64,000 nucleotides of DNA from Cloeon dipterum (GCF_949628265.1 NC_088787.1:34274844-34338843), one strand, 5' to 3'. Shown: positions 36,110-47,514, counted from the first letter of the stretch. Numbers and translations: made by a program. The notes: generated from the sequence alone by a model not told the origin.

Positions 36110-38405
36110 CCCTGCAAGAAAAATGATGTCAGTGACGTGAAAATGATGTAAAAATTTGCATTTTCAAAAGGCGTTAAATTTTGAATTTTAACAACTTAAA
36201 ACAAGTTTTTTTGGGTTTCCATTGAATTTTGAGCAAATTTGGAAAATATCCACATCCCTTCAATGACGTCACTGTGACATCACTGTGATATCACTCACGT
36301 CACGATTGCACTCCTGAAGAGACGAGGAATGAAAGTGATGTCAAAATGATGTCATATTGACATGCCCACGGTGACCAAACGTTTTAATATTTTTCCATTG
36401 ACATTCGCAAGATATCAATATAATATCTCTAAAATTTTCCAATTTTGAAAAAATTCAAAAAATTTAAAAATTAAAAAAAAAATTTGTCATTTTTTCATAC
36501 TTTTTTAAATTATATTATTGCAAATGGGGCCCACAATTCAGGTGTGCCGGGTCACGATTTGATGTGATGTCAAAGTGACGTCAAAGTGATATCAATATGA
36601 CATGCTCAGCGTGATGATTTTTTGAAATTCTGGGGATGCGCGTGATATCAATGTGACATCAATGTGATGTCTCAAAAGAATTTTAAACAAAAAAATATGA
36701 AATCTTTGCTAATCATTAACATTTAAATTAATTAATTTCATAATTTTTTGTTTCAAATTCTTTTGGGACATCACATTGATGTCACATTGATATCACGCGC
36801 ATCCCCAGAATTTCAAAAAATCATCACGCTGAGCATGTCATATTGATATCATATTGATATCACTTTGACATCACATCGAATCGTGACCCTGCACACCTGA
36901 ATTGTAGGCTCCATATGCTATAAAATATAAAAAATATGAAAGTTGACAAAAAAAATATTTTGATTTTTTTTTTAATTTTTCAAATTTTTTCCAAAATTGG
37001 AAAATTTTAGAGATATATTAATATCTTTGGAATATCAACGAAAAAATATTAAAACGTTTGGTCACCGTGAGTATGTCGATATGATATCATTTTGACATCA
37101 TTTTCATATCTCGCATCTCTTCGGAAGTGCAATCGTGATGTGAGTGATATCACAATGATGTCACAGTGACGTCATTAAAGGAATGGAAAATTTTCCAAAT
37201 TTGCTCAAATTTCAATGGAAAACCAACAAAACTTGTTTTTAGTTCAAAATAAAAATAGTGACGTGAGTGATATCACAGTGACGTCACAGTGACGTCAATA
37301 AAGGAATGGGAAATTTTCCAAATTTGCTCAAATTTCAATGGAAAACCAACAAAACTTGTTTTTAGTTCAAAATAAAAATAGTGACGTGAGTGATATCACA
37401 GTGACGTCACAGTGACGTCATTAAAGGAATGGGAAATTTTCCAAATTTGCTCAAATTTCAATGGAAAACCAACAAAACTTGTTTTTAGTTGTTCAAAATA
37501 AAAATTTAAAGCCTTTTGGAAACACAAAATTTTTCGTCATTTTCACGTCACTGACATCATTTTTCTTGCAATCAAGTGCAATTGTGACGCGAGTGATATC
37601 AAAGTGATGTCACAGTGACGTCATTGCAGGGATGGAAAATTTAATGCTTGAATAAGGAAATCAGTAAATATTTTTATTTTATAAAATAGAAAAAACTCCA
37701 TGTTTTTGATTGCGTTGAAACGCAAATAATTTGCGATGGCTGGGAGATTAAGATTTTTAAAATAAAAGTGACAAGCGCGACGGGGCTACTTTTTCCGCTG
37801 ATGCTCTTAACGGTGGAGATTTCTTACACTTAGAATTATATTGTATGCGATGTATGTGACAATAAAATATAATTCATATGTGTGTTCTTCGTTCCTAATC
37901 GAAAAATTAATTGAATTTTCCAGGAAAAAATATAACTGTGATGTCATATTGATATCACCAGGGTGACGTCAAATTGACGTCACTAAATGTCCGTCACAAT
38001 GGGATCATATTGACATCATTATGATATCACGACCAAAAAATTGTTCCCAGAAAATTATTTTTATTGCATTTTTAAAACTTGAGGTTGAAAATGCTATTAA
38101 AATGATTTAAAGAGAATTTTCTGGGGAAAATTTTTTGGTCAAAAGAAATCACCTCAAGTGACGTCAATATGACGTCATATTGACGTCACTCCAGGTTGGA
38201 GCTCGGAATACGGATCCAAAAACTGTCAGTTTTGAAAATGCTATTAAAATAATAGCATTTGGGGAAAAATTTTTGGTCGTGATATCATAATGATATCAAT
38301 ATGATCCAATTGTGACGGACATTAAGTGACGTCAATATGACGTCACCCGGGTGATATCATGTGATGTCAATATGACGTCACAGTGATATTTTTTTTCTTG
38401 CAGGG
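36110..38405. mobile_element. 2.3-kb palindromic element packed with TGACGTCA and TGATATCA motifs
   Basis: The ends are CCCTGCAAGAAAAA and its inverse. The empty site in unit B (gTTAAggcat, near 26934) shows that it inserted at TTAA; the right flank keeps only AA. TTAA with CCC ends recalls piggyBac-type MITEs. An inner palindrome spans 36110 to about 37573 with its centre near 36725. A second one pairs 37935-38040 with 38268-38392. I count at least 16 perfect TGACGTCA octamers, plus many TGATATCA, TGATGTCA and TGACATCA variants. There is no coding frame. TGACGTCA is the CREB/ATF binding palindrome; any regulatory effect is inference. Confidence 0.8.
37135..37503. repeat. three tandem copies of a 123-bp repeat
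   Basis: Copies begin at 37135, 37258 and 37381 with gtgatgtgag or gtgacgtgag, run through two TGACGTCA-type sites and an aaattttccaaatttgctc block, and end in ttcaaaataaaaat. The first copy is the most diverged and corresponds to the single copy in the left arm of the palindrome, so the amplification occurred in the right arm only. Confidence 0.85.
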
Positions 38406-38420
38406 AAGGCATATTCTCAG

Positions 38421-38779
38421 GAGTGTCAAAGCAATGGGAGGTATTTAAGCAGTTGGGAGATCTAATACTGGCTACCCAATGTCAGAGATGGCAAAAAGTG
38501 GTTAGTTTAGTGACTCGAAATGCTCAACGGGCTGGAGGGCGCACCGGCGCCGACTCGCAACTTGCTGGTTTGCACCTTTCCAGCATGCGTGATTTGGCTT
38601 CACGGGACGAATGTCTAGCGTTTCAATGCAGTCCTCGGTGCGGAGGCAAGTGGCCCTTGAGTGGGCTGGGTCCCTGTGCGGCCTGTTGCGCCCATGTTAT
38701 CCGTTCGCGGTGTTATTCGGACCCGGGTTTCAGCATTCGTTCTAGTGCAGGGCGCGCCCTTCCCGCTCCGAGAGGACAG
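38421..38779 (+). other. conserved open frame with exon-like borders, unit C copy
   Basis: Counterpart of 26949-27277, longer by 30 bases; the extra segment encodes Gly- and Ala-rich residues (GGRTGADSQLAG). It is bordered by atattctcag on the left and gtataaaaag on the right. The insertion of the palindromic element lies about 15 bases upstream. Coding status is undecided. Confidence 0.25.
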
Positions 38780-39560
38780 GTATAAAAAGAGCAAAAAATA
38801 GCACTGGCGGGGATTTCTTTATTTAAAAATAAAATAGAACATGCCATTTTTTTCATTCACGAATTTTTCTCTTTTTTCAAAAAGGTTTTTTTCTTGTAAC
38901 CAAATTTTGCAACAACGATCTTTGCAACACGCAAATTGTATGCTAAAATCCGAAAAGATACTGGGGTTGGTCGCTGCCACAGCGATCTTTTCCTAATTGT
39001 ATGAATTTGGCAAGAATTAACAACAAATTAATTTTTTATTTAAGTGGAATGATACAGGGCAACAGTTGAAAATTATTTAAATTGTTGGATGCCACACACA
39101 ATTTGTTAAACAATTTGCAATAGTAAAAAAGGACCTTCCTACACTAAAAATACAAATTTTGCAAATATTCTCCAAAAATTAAAGTGCTTCTTTGGTAAAT
39201 TTAGGCTTTAACTGAATCCTAAGGGACAAGTTTATGCATTGCCAAGAAGCATTTTGCAGGCTTTTGCAGTACCACTCCTCTTTAAATCTCTCCGAGCTAC
39301 GCAACCGGCGTGACTCACGCCGCGTGCTCAGCGGAAAGAATAAACAAAAAGGCGGCAGGCGCGGACAAAAAGAGAAGAGCAAAGAGTTGGAATATATTGG
39401 AATAACTGCAACGAAATTTTTAAGAATGATGCCGAGACATAATTTAATTTAAGAAAAATAAGCCAAGGGTTAAACGACTCATGCTCACGTGATCCAATCA
39501 TTGAATCGGCCGGAGGATGACTGCTGTTTTGACACAGTTTGGACGCAATGGACTTATTAT

Positions 39561-40099
39561 TGAAGTGTTCATATAGGAAGGAACGCGCAAGGCAGAGAAA
39601 AGCAGTGGTTTGTGGGTGATGATTTTATTCGCTCGAATGAGTGGAGTATTAGAACTGGAAAAATATACAAATTTAAATCAGTCAACAATCTATTAATTAT
39701 GGCAGTTATTTATTACATCACTTTTTGAGAATTAGATTCTTATTACAAAGTTGAGCATTTAATTATTAATATTATTAAACATCACATTGGATGACAAGAA
39801 TTGGTATGATCTAATAAATAGCATCTATAATCATTGTTTATCTGTGAGATCTTGCATTGACACTTAACTTTAATCACACTACAGATTCTTGGTTAATTAC
39901 TTGATTGAATTACAACATTAGGCACGTAAATTAACTTACCCCTATGGTGGGTTTTACAAAGAAAGTCAAGCGAGCGATTAGCGTCGATTCATGCAGTTTG
40001 CTTGTCGACCATTACTGATGCACACGGCACAAACAAAAGATAGGCACAGTGTCACACGCGTGCGCCTAGAACACGCGCGAAGGGGCGCGGTACACTACA
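39561..40099 (-). repeat. 3' LTR of the minus-strand Ty3/gypsy element
   Basis: On the minus strand it reads TGTAGTGTACC to ATGAACACTTCA, with TG/CA ends, 539 bp. It is directly preceded by a purine-rich tract (aaatgggggcccc) serving as polypurine tract. The left border is exact because unit A and B sequence is interrupted here. Only 64 bases of the partner LTR survive at 47940-48003. Confidence 0.8.
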
Positions 40100-40136
40100 G
40101 GGGCCCCCATTTGGAGACTGGAAGTCACAAAATCAC

Positions 40137-41310
40137 TTAATTTTGATGGAAAATGTACTCTTGGGCCAGATCGAGTAGTCGTACCGGCCGGAGTCGATGC
40201 ACTTTGTAGTTCGGAGTTGGAGTTAGCAGGGTTTTGGCGCACTGTGGGGTTTGCTGTTGGGGTGGGGGTGCTGGTGGTGAATTTGGGGGTGCTGCAGGTG
40301 GATTGGGGGCTGCTGGTTGAGGGGCAACTTGCACTACAGGGGGTAAAGGCACATCGACTGTCACCGGCTCAGCTGGTCGGTCGGGCACGTTCTCCGACTC
40401 GGCGTACGCCGGCTTCAGGCGATCAATAGATAAAGAGGTGCGGCGCCCTTTAATCTCAATTTGGAAGGTTTTCTCACCTCGTTCCAAGACTTTGTGTGGT
40501 CCAGTGTAGTGGGGAGTCAGCGGCTTCCTGTAGGCATCAACCCGGAGCATAACGTGACTCGATGTTTGCAAAGCTGGGTGCACGAATAAGGAAGGTTTAG
40601 CGTGGCTAGAGGCAGGCACAGGACAAAATTCCTCCAAGTTGCTCCGCAGGCGTACTAGAAGTTCTGATGGTGTGAGCGGGCCAGGGGTGGAGAAGAATTC
40701 GCCTGGTAGTCGCACGGCCTCGCCGTATACGAGTTGAGCAGCCGAGGCGCCTAAATCCTCCTTCAACGCCGAACGTAGACCGAGCAGCACAGGCGCGAGA
40801 TACAGTCCAGGATGAACCATGGCAGGACAAGGCAGCCTTCAGCGTTCTGTGGAGACGTTCCACCATGCCATTTGCCTGCGGATGGTAGGCGTTGGTGTGT
40901 TGGACCTCGAAGCCGGTGTTGCTGGTAAAACTGTGAAAATCACGTGAAGTAAATTGGCGTCCTCGGTCGCAAATTACAGTTTTAGGAATTCCAAAGCGTG
41001 CAAGCCAGGCGTCCTTAAATGCTCTAATGACAGCTTCTGCTGTAATTGAGGCAAGTGGCACCACCTCCGGCCATCTGGTGTAGCGGTCCACCATGGTTAG
41101 GCAATACTGAAACCCTTCCGAGTTTGGTAAGAGGCCCACCAAGTCAATGTGGACGGTGGAAAACCGTTCTGTTGTTAGAGGAAAACTTTGATATGGCGCT
41201 TTCGTATGGCGGTGTACCTTGGCTTGTTGACATGGAACGCAGCTGCGGGCCCATTCAGCGCAGTCCATTTTCATGCCTGGCCAGACGAAAAGGGTGGAGA
41301 CTTTGCGCAC
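40137..41310 (-). pseudogene. integrase and C-terminal domain, minus-strand Ty3/gypsy
   Basis: Frame 41310-40606 has the CVPCQQAKVHRH end of the zinc domain and the catalytic D,D,E residues in VHIDLVGLLP, VICDRGRQFTS and NGMVERLHRTLK. After a frameshift near 40830 a second frame (40820-40137) carries the GPY/F-type module (YTGPHKVLERG, IDRLKPAY) and a proline-rich tail. Integrase inserts element DNA into chromosomes; here it is broken. Confidence 0.8.
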
Positions 41311-41835
41311 CGTTGCCTTGATGCCAGGGTGGGACAGGTTGTGGACTTTCTCGAAGGCCAGGCGGCGAAATTGGGCTGGAAGGAATGGTAGAGGCTTCTC
41401 CAGCGTAACTTCGCACCAGATCTTGAGGTCAGGCTCTTCTCGGGGAATGTGATTTCCTGGAGTTGGAGGTTGCTCTGCGGCGCCAGGTAGTCCACCAGAT
41501 CAGGGTCAATTTGCTGTGCAAGTGCAATTTCACGAAGTCCCCAGGTCACAGCTGTCACTGCTTCCATTCTAGACAAAGCATCAGCAACAATGTTCGCCTT
41601 GCCTGCAATATATTTGATGTCAGTGGTAAATTCATTGATGTACTGCAAGTGACGGAGTTGGCGAGGGGAAAAGTCCAGTCTATTTTTGACGAACGCGTGC
41701 GTGATGGGTTTGTGATCAGTGTACACGCAAAACTGTCGACCTTCCAGCAAGTAGCGAAACTTTTTGATGCCGTTGTAAATCGCTAACAGTTCGCGGTCAT
41801 ATGGCGCGTATTTTTGCTCAGCTGTGGTGAGCTTA
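41271..41835 (-). pseudogene. RNase H C-terminal part and linker, minus-strand Ty3/gypsy
   Basis: Frame 41750-41271 shows FCVYTDHKPITHAF (catalytic aspartate) and IKYIAGKANIVADALSR, the standard end of gypsy RNase H. It then drifts out of register toward integrase; the zinc-binding HHCC domain is recovered in the next frame, so there is a frameshift near 41300-41400. Confidence 0.75.
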
Positions 41836-41848
41836 CGGCTGTTAAACG

Positions 41849-42621
41849 CTAAGGGTTGCCAGTCTTCACCAATTTCTGCTGCACGACCGCGCCAAGAGCA
41901 ACACTTGAGGCGTCTGTAACCAGGGCTAAAGGAGCATTTTCAGCAGGGTGGGCAAGTACTGCGGCATTTGCAAGACAATTTTTCGCAGCTTCAAACGCGT
42001 TCTTGGTAGTGTCAGTCCAGTGAATTTTGCTCTTCTTGGGGCACTTTTTACCGGTCATCAAGGAATGCAATGGGGCCAAAATGTCTGCAATGTGGGGCAG
42101 AAACCGATGATAATAATTCAGCATTCCCAGAAATCGCGCAAGTTGGTCAGTAGTGTCTGGTAGCGGAAATTTCAGCATAATTGACACCCGCTCAGGAAGA
42201 GGTGAAAGTCCCTCAGCCGTGATTTTATAGCCAAGGTAGTCAAGAGATGGAACGCCGAGCAAGCATTTCTTGACATTCAATTGCAATCCATGCTGTTCCA
42301 GTCGCTCGAAAATGGTTCGTAAATGTTGAGCATGCTCTTCGGCACTAGAGGACGCGACCAACAGATCGTCCACAAATGCGAACACAAAGTCGAGCTTGTG
42401 AAGAATAGCGTCCATCATGCGCTGAAAAGTAGCTGGCGCATTCCGTAGACCGAAAGGCATGTAAGGGAAGACGTATAAGCCAAAGGGAGTTGTGACAGCA
42501 GTTTTAGCAATGTCGTCAGGCGCCAACGGAACTTGCATGTATGCACGGGAAAGGTCCAGCTTTGAGAAAATTATTTTGCCGTGCAGCGCTGATGTGCAGT
42601 CATGAATGTGACGCATGGGGT
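41849..42621 (-). pseudogene. reverse transcriptase (3' part) and start of RNase H, minus-strand Ty3/gypsy
   Basis: Continues the split RT: IIFSKLDLSRAYMQVPL, the PFGLRNAPATFQ block and the catalytic FAFVDDLLVAS (F-V-D-D in the YxDD position). It runs through the thumb/connection to VTDASSVALGAVVQQ, the first RNase H aspartate block. A frame break at about 41849 separates it from the rest of RNase H. Confidence 0.85.
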
Positions 42622-43630
42622 TGTAACAACTAGTTGTAGGTTCAGGGCAAAGAAAATAGCAGCTACACTTAAATAAAAATAATAATAATTTTTTCATTAT
42701 TTTTTAAACCAAATCTTTCTCTTCGGCCCCAAATTCTTTCGATCTATCAGAATATTATGTGAATTATGTACGCTAGAGGAATTCTGTAAATGTGTGTGTA
42801 AATGGTGTAAATGAAGAAGACATTCCTTTGGAGAATGAAGTGAACGACCTTGAACAAAATAAATATGTACCACCACCACAGGTGCCATTGGGGAGAGTTA
42901 GCTTGCTAATTCTTTGTGGGTAAGAAGGTTAGATGGCCCTAACCACTAGAGCGTAAAGCACGTCACCTCTGCTAGGGTGCTTACGCACAACAGCGATTTA
43001 AGATCGGATCCATCTAATATTTTAGTGATTTACTAACGTAAGTAAATTCATCTTTTCCCCTAAGGGCCACGACCCGTATTGCCTCGCGCAATACCAAATC
43101 CCTAAATAGGGCCAGACAATCTAACCTTCGAATCTGCCCCCAATAGGTGCCCAGTGTGGCCGTTAGTTTCACTACGTTAATCAAACGGCTAGCACCGGAG
43201 CTTCGAGTCGCAGCGTCATAGCGACTGGCGCGCCCACATCACCACGGCGCGTCGTGACCACAACCCTTAGTTCGGTCACCCGGTGGGCAACTAGTTCTAC
43301 TTCCTCGACGGAGGACAATCTGAGTCAAAAAGGACGTTCAGCGCAATTGCGAGTGATAAGTACAACTGTGTAATTTTTGTAAAATTTGTTATTATCGTTA
43401 GATTCCAAATATTTTGTTCCCACTAACCTTTTCCATTTTTGTTTATAAAATTTTGCCATCAACACAAACCTATCGAACATGACAACACGGTTATTTTTGC
43501 TTGTCCGAGTCTGCATAATAAAATCTGTTGTTTGACAGCCTCTTTTGTTGGTGACAAATCCCGTTTCTCATTTTGATATTAGATTCCGATAGAAAACATA
43601 TTCTGAGTATAACTATAATTTCGTCGCATT

Positions 43631-43810
43631 GAAATATTTCTAATAACAATTCGAACCCTTGTACCTTGTCGGATAAGATTCCTGATTGCAATATTATTTT
43701 AAGAATTTCGCCTTTTGGTCGACCTAAAGAAAAATTGGTCTGTGAGTCTCTTTCTTCAAAGTTAAATTTCACGTGTTCCGTGAATGGCATCCCTAACCTT
43801 CTATTTGTTA
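43631..43810 (+). repeat. direct repeat: end of the 5' LTR of the nested element
   Basis: Almost base-for-base identical to 45651-45830, starting gaaatatttctaataacaat and ending ctatttgtta. Open frames on the opposite strand here are not genes. Confidence 0.85.
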
Positions 43811-43843
43811 AATGGCATCCCTTAAGGGGATTGCCTTAGAGTA

Positions 43844-45650
43844 TTGGCCTCCGTAGGTCATCACAGAGCCCTGGCCGCCGCCATTGAGTGGGGGGGTCAG
43901 TGGCATTTGTCTGACTTGGGTTCATATTCCGAAATAACTCCAAAAATTGCTGCGGCGCAGGTGGATGGGGATTTTTTAGGTGAGAAGGAACGCGGTGAAT
44001 TGAAGGTATTTCTGGAAGGCGTGAAGGATAAATTTCCGAAGGGGCTAGGACAGGTGAAGGCCGAGCATAATATTGACACGGGAGATGCGCGACCTGTTAA
44101 GTGTAAACAGCGTTATATTCCGCCGCCGCAGTTGAAATTGATGCAGGAGACAGTGGATAAATTGCGGGACATGGGCGTGATTGAGAGGGCTCAGAGTCCG
44201 TGGTCGTCGCCGGTTTTCTTTGTGCATGACGAGAAGGGGGTTAAGGAGCCGCGTTTCGTGGTTGACATGCGGGAGGTCAATAAGGTTACCATTGAGGATG
44301 CGTATGCAGTGCCGATTCTTACTGCGATTTTGGATGATTTGGGGGAATTTCGGTATATTAGCACGGTGGACTTCAAGAAGAGTTATTGGCAAGTACCGTT
44401 GAACGCGGAAAGTAAACCGAAGACAGCTTTTTTTGTGCCAGGAAGGGGCCAGTGGCAGTTTAATGTGATTCCATTCGGGGCCGTTAATAGTGGGCCGGGA
44501 TTTATGAGAGTTTTTGACGACATTGTGGAGGGTTCGTGGGTCCGGCGGTATTTGCGGGCTTATGTGGATGATGTTATTATTGGCACTCCAACGGTTGAGA
44601 TGCACTTTAGGGTACTTGAGGAATTTTTCCGATTGTTGTTAGAAGCAAATTTGGTTCCTAATTGGGATAAATGTCGGTTTCTGCGTAGTTCAGTGAAGAT
44701 ATTGGGATTTATTTTAGAGAACGGCGAATTGCGGCCAGATCCGGGCAAAGTTGGGGCGATTTTGCAGTTGAAGCGACCTGAGAATGTTAAGGAAGTGAAG
44801 ATGCTTTTAGGGGCTATTTCATATTATAGGAGACTAATTGATAATTTCAGTACCATCGTAGAACCGCTGACTCGTTTGACGCGGAAGAGGGAGCAATTTG
44901 TTTGGACGGAGGGACAAGAGCATGCGTTTTTGGGCATAAAGGAGGCGTTAATACGTGACACGGTAGTTAGGCTTCCGGATTTTTCACGCAGATTTATTCT
45001 GTCGACTGATGCTTCGAATGTGGGAATTTCTGGCGTGCTTTCGCAGATATTTGAGGATGGGAAGGAGCATCCAATATTTTACGTTAGCCGCGTGCTTTCG
45101 GAGGCCGAGCAGAGGTACCCGACGATTCATAAAGAGGCGTTAGCGATTGTGTGGTCGATTGAGAGACTTGAGGGATATTTGGCATACGGCAAATTCTTAT
45201 TGTATACGGATAATAGACCGCTAAAATTCTTGAATGACATCAAGAATCCGAAGGGCCGTCTTGCGAACTGGATTCAAAAGCTGGAAAAGTATAATTTCGA
45301 GGTATTTCATCGACCGGGGAAATTGAACGTGGTGCCCGATTTGCTATCGAGATCATTTTCAGCGCCGATGCGGGCGAGTCCAATAAATTTGCCGAAGCGA
45401 GTTAAAGATGTGTGGTATTTGGATATGCGAGATAGGGTGGCTCGTCAACCAGAGAATTTTCCTTTGTTTAAAGTCGAAAATGGGAAGTTGTTTAAAATTG
45501 CGAAGAGCTGGTTGCCGTGGGAAGAGTCATCCTATAAGGAAGTTGTGCCTAAAGAACAGAGAGGAGAGATAATGCGAAGGTGTCATGATGCACCGGAGGC
45601 AGGCCATTTTGGCTTTTTAAAGACGTTTGGTAGGAAAACGTTTTGTTTAG
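43844..45650 (+). pseudogene. pol fragment: reverse transcriptase and RNase H of the nested Ty3/gypsy element
   Basis: One long open frame encodes reverse transcriptase with conserved blocks WSSPVFFVHDEKG, FVVDMREVNK, ISTVDFKKSYWQVPL, the PFGAVNSGPGF block and the catalytic YVDDVIIG. RNase H follows with LSTDASNVGISGVLSQ, YPTIHKEALAIVWSIE and LYTDNRPLKFL. The start of integrase's zinc domain (RRCHDAPEAGHFG) is present, then the frame runs into LTR sequence at 45651. The absence of stops in about 600 codons means the element is young although deleted. There is no gag upstream, so 43844 is not a natural start. Confidence 0.85.
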
Positions 45651-45830
45651 GAAATATTTCTAATAACAATTCGAACCCTTGTACCTTGTCGGATAAGATT
45701 CCTGATTGCAATATTATTTTAAGAATTTCGCCTTTTGGTCGACCTAAAGAAAAATTGGTCTGTGAGTCTCTTTCTTCAAAGTTAAATTTCACGTGTTCCG
45801 TGAATGGCATCCCTAACCTTCTATTTGTTA
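45651..45830 (+). repeat. direct repeat: truncated 3' LTR of the nested element
   Basis: The right-hand partner of 43631-43810. Its 5' part is missing, and it is fused to the middle of the integrase zinc-domain coding region. Host retrotransposon sequence resumes immediately after it. Confidence 0.85.
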
Positions 45831-45835
45831 AAGGG

Positions 45836-46577
45836 TATCTGTCGGCTTTTGTTCGGGAGTTCAACTTACGGTAGTCTCCGCAGGGTCTCCAAGAGCCGTC
45901 AGGTTTCTTCACCATGTGGAGGGGAGATGCCCAGGAACTGATGCCTCGCTGAGCCACACCTTCCGCTTCCATCTGGTCAAAAACTGCCTTGGCCGCTTGG
46001 AGCTTGTCTGGCGGCAGGCGGCGGAACTTGTCGTGCACTGGTGGTCCATCTGTGGTCTCGATGTGGTGCACTGTCTTATGCTTGACTGGACTTCTAGGTT
46101 TACCAGGTGTGATGAGGTCAGGGTATTGCTGGAGCAGGAGGAAAAATTTGTTGGACACATCAACCATTTTAATGCTTGGAAGGTTGTGTGGTCTCAAGAC
46201 ACCATGTGCTTTCAAATTGGTCAGCTTGTCAACAATTTGGGCGTCGTCCAGGTGGACAGCCAGGTGATAACGGACCAGAAAATCAGCACCAATGATGGGG
46301 GTGTTGACATCAGCGACGAGAAAGGTCCATTTGAATTCGCGTCTCAGATTGAGCGACAGAGTGATATTCACAAATCCATAAGCTTTGATGGCCTCATTAT
46401 TAGCAGCTGTGAGTTTAAAGTCAGTTTTCTCATTGAAATTATGGACCATTTGACGAGGCACGATGCACAAATCAGCTCCTGTGTCCACCAGGAATGTCAT
46501 ATCAGAAAGTGGGTCATAGATGAAAAGGCGGCAAGAAACAGTTGGGCAGACGACCGCCGCGACGTCGCCTTGCCGAA
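45836..46577 (-). pseudogene. protease and 5' part of reverse transcriptase, minus-strand Ty3/gypsy
   Basis: The frame contains the aspartic protease motif FLVDTGADLCIVP and a second flap-like block (TPIIGADFLVRYHLAV). Then comes the start of reverse transcriptase: GISSWASPLHMVKKPDGSWR and CGDYRKLN, the first conserved RT block. It stops abruptly at about 45831 where the nested plus-strand element begins; the frame resumes at 42621 on the far side of that insert. Confidence 0.8.
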
Positions 46578-47514
46578 CTAGTTTAAAGGTTGCTGGTGGT
46601 TGGCAGAGCTGGGGACCTTGACCACGGTACCTTGGGCTGACATGAAGGCTTGGTACATGCGGCAACCCTGTTGGCATTTACGAGCGTCGTCTCCGAAGCG
46701 ATAGTGGTAGAAACAGAGATCACCCGTATTCATTCGTCCTCGGGAGAAGGAACGGCGATTTCCAGAATTACTGCGACTCCTTTGGCGGCTTCTGTTATCT
46801 GAATTGTTGCTGCTGTTGTTGGTCGCCACCGAGTTGACCAGCGCCGTAATAGAGACTTGCATGGCTCGAAGCTCGAATGGCGTCTTCGAGCAGTACGAAC
46901 CGCGGCTCGGTAACATTGGCAGTCACGGCAGCTGCTTGAGGAACCAAGGGTGTTGGAATTGAGGCTGGAGCTGGTTGAGTAGATGTGGCAGCAAAAACAA
47001 CAGGTGCAGGATTGTTGAGCGCCAACCTGTTGCGATACTCGTGTAGCGCATCAGCAGTTACAGCAGCTTCGTCTGCAGATTTAGCTCCACCAGCTACAAG
47101 GAGAGTGGCCCACTCTGTAGGCAGTGCCTCACGCCAGATCTCCAGCAAATCACTCTCGAAGATGGAAATTTTCCTGGTTTTCTCATCAGCCATGGAGCGC
47201 AGTTTGGTCAAATATTCGCTAGGCTTCGAGTTACCCATGGGAAGAGCCTTCATTTTATCCCTCAGGGCTGGGTAGTTGGCAGGACGAAGGTTGTCCAAGA
47301 TAGCAGCCTTCAATGTTGAATAGGGCTTGTCCACCGGAGTTGTTTCTAGCATCTGCGCTGCAACTGGTGGGATGTCATCATAGGCCACGGCGGAAGCAAG
47401 GGTTAGGTAGCGATCCTTGAATTTGCCCTCCAGAATGTTGAAGAACTTATCTGCGTGCGAAGCCGAGTAGACTGGAGCCTTGAATTCCAACTTTTTGGCG
47501 TCAGGCTGGGACAT
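46578..47514 (-). pseudogene. gag region of the minus-strand Ty3/gypsy element
   Basis: A frame starts at 47514 (MSQPDAKKLEFKAP) and encodes an alpha-helical capsid-like protein with a proline- and alanine-rich tail and a glutamine run, ending near 46795. A second, overlapping frame (46916-46578) continues with an Arg/Ser-rich stretch and a zinc knuckle with Cys, His and Cys ligands (DLCFYHYRFGDDARKC). The two frames need a shift to join, either a programmed one or damage. Gag packages element RNA in the cytoplasm. Confidence 0.7.

Larger units (their letters stand above)
28905..39560 (+). repeat. segmental duplication unit C (about 8 kb plus a 2.3-kb insertion)
   Basis: The left edge shares 28914-29113 with unit D, then follows A and B: leader 29114-29870, upstream block to 32280, LRR gene 32303-34401, 3' block to 39560. 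It is lengthened by a spacer at 34540-35800 and a palindromic TGACGTCA-rich element at 36110-38405. It is cut at its right end by insertion of a Ty3/gypsy element at 39561, just before the terminal block present in A and B. Confidence 0.8.
42622..45830 (+). mobile_element. second Ty3/gypsy element nested in the first, internally deleted
   Basis: Inserted in the opposite orientation inside the reverse transcriptase of the minus-strand element. Its last 180 bases (45651-45830) repeat 43631-43810 almost exactly, which identifies the left 42622-43810 as the 5' LTR region and the right piece as the tail of the 3' LTR. Between them only part of pol remains (43844-45650). Gag, most of integrase, and the first kilobase of the 3' LTR are gone. 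The deletion joint at 45650 lies at an attccta-free, AT-rich spot. The exact LTR start and target-site duplication are uncertain. Confidence 0.75.

Noticed and set aside
36110..38405. Repeated short motifs resembling a CRISPR array or satellite
   Set aside because: Spacing is irregular, the motifs are palindromic octamers inside large inverted repeats, and the window is eukaryotic.
43491..43790. Minus-strand open frame of 99 codons, partly repeated at 45583-45835
   Set aside because: It is antisense to the LTR tail of the nested Ty3/gypsy element.
43897..44748. Frames on the minus strand and in other plus frames within 43.9-44.7 kb
   Set aside because: Shadows of the reverse transcriptase frame of the nested Ty3/gypsy element.
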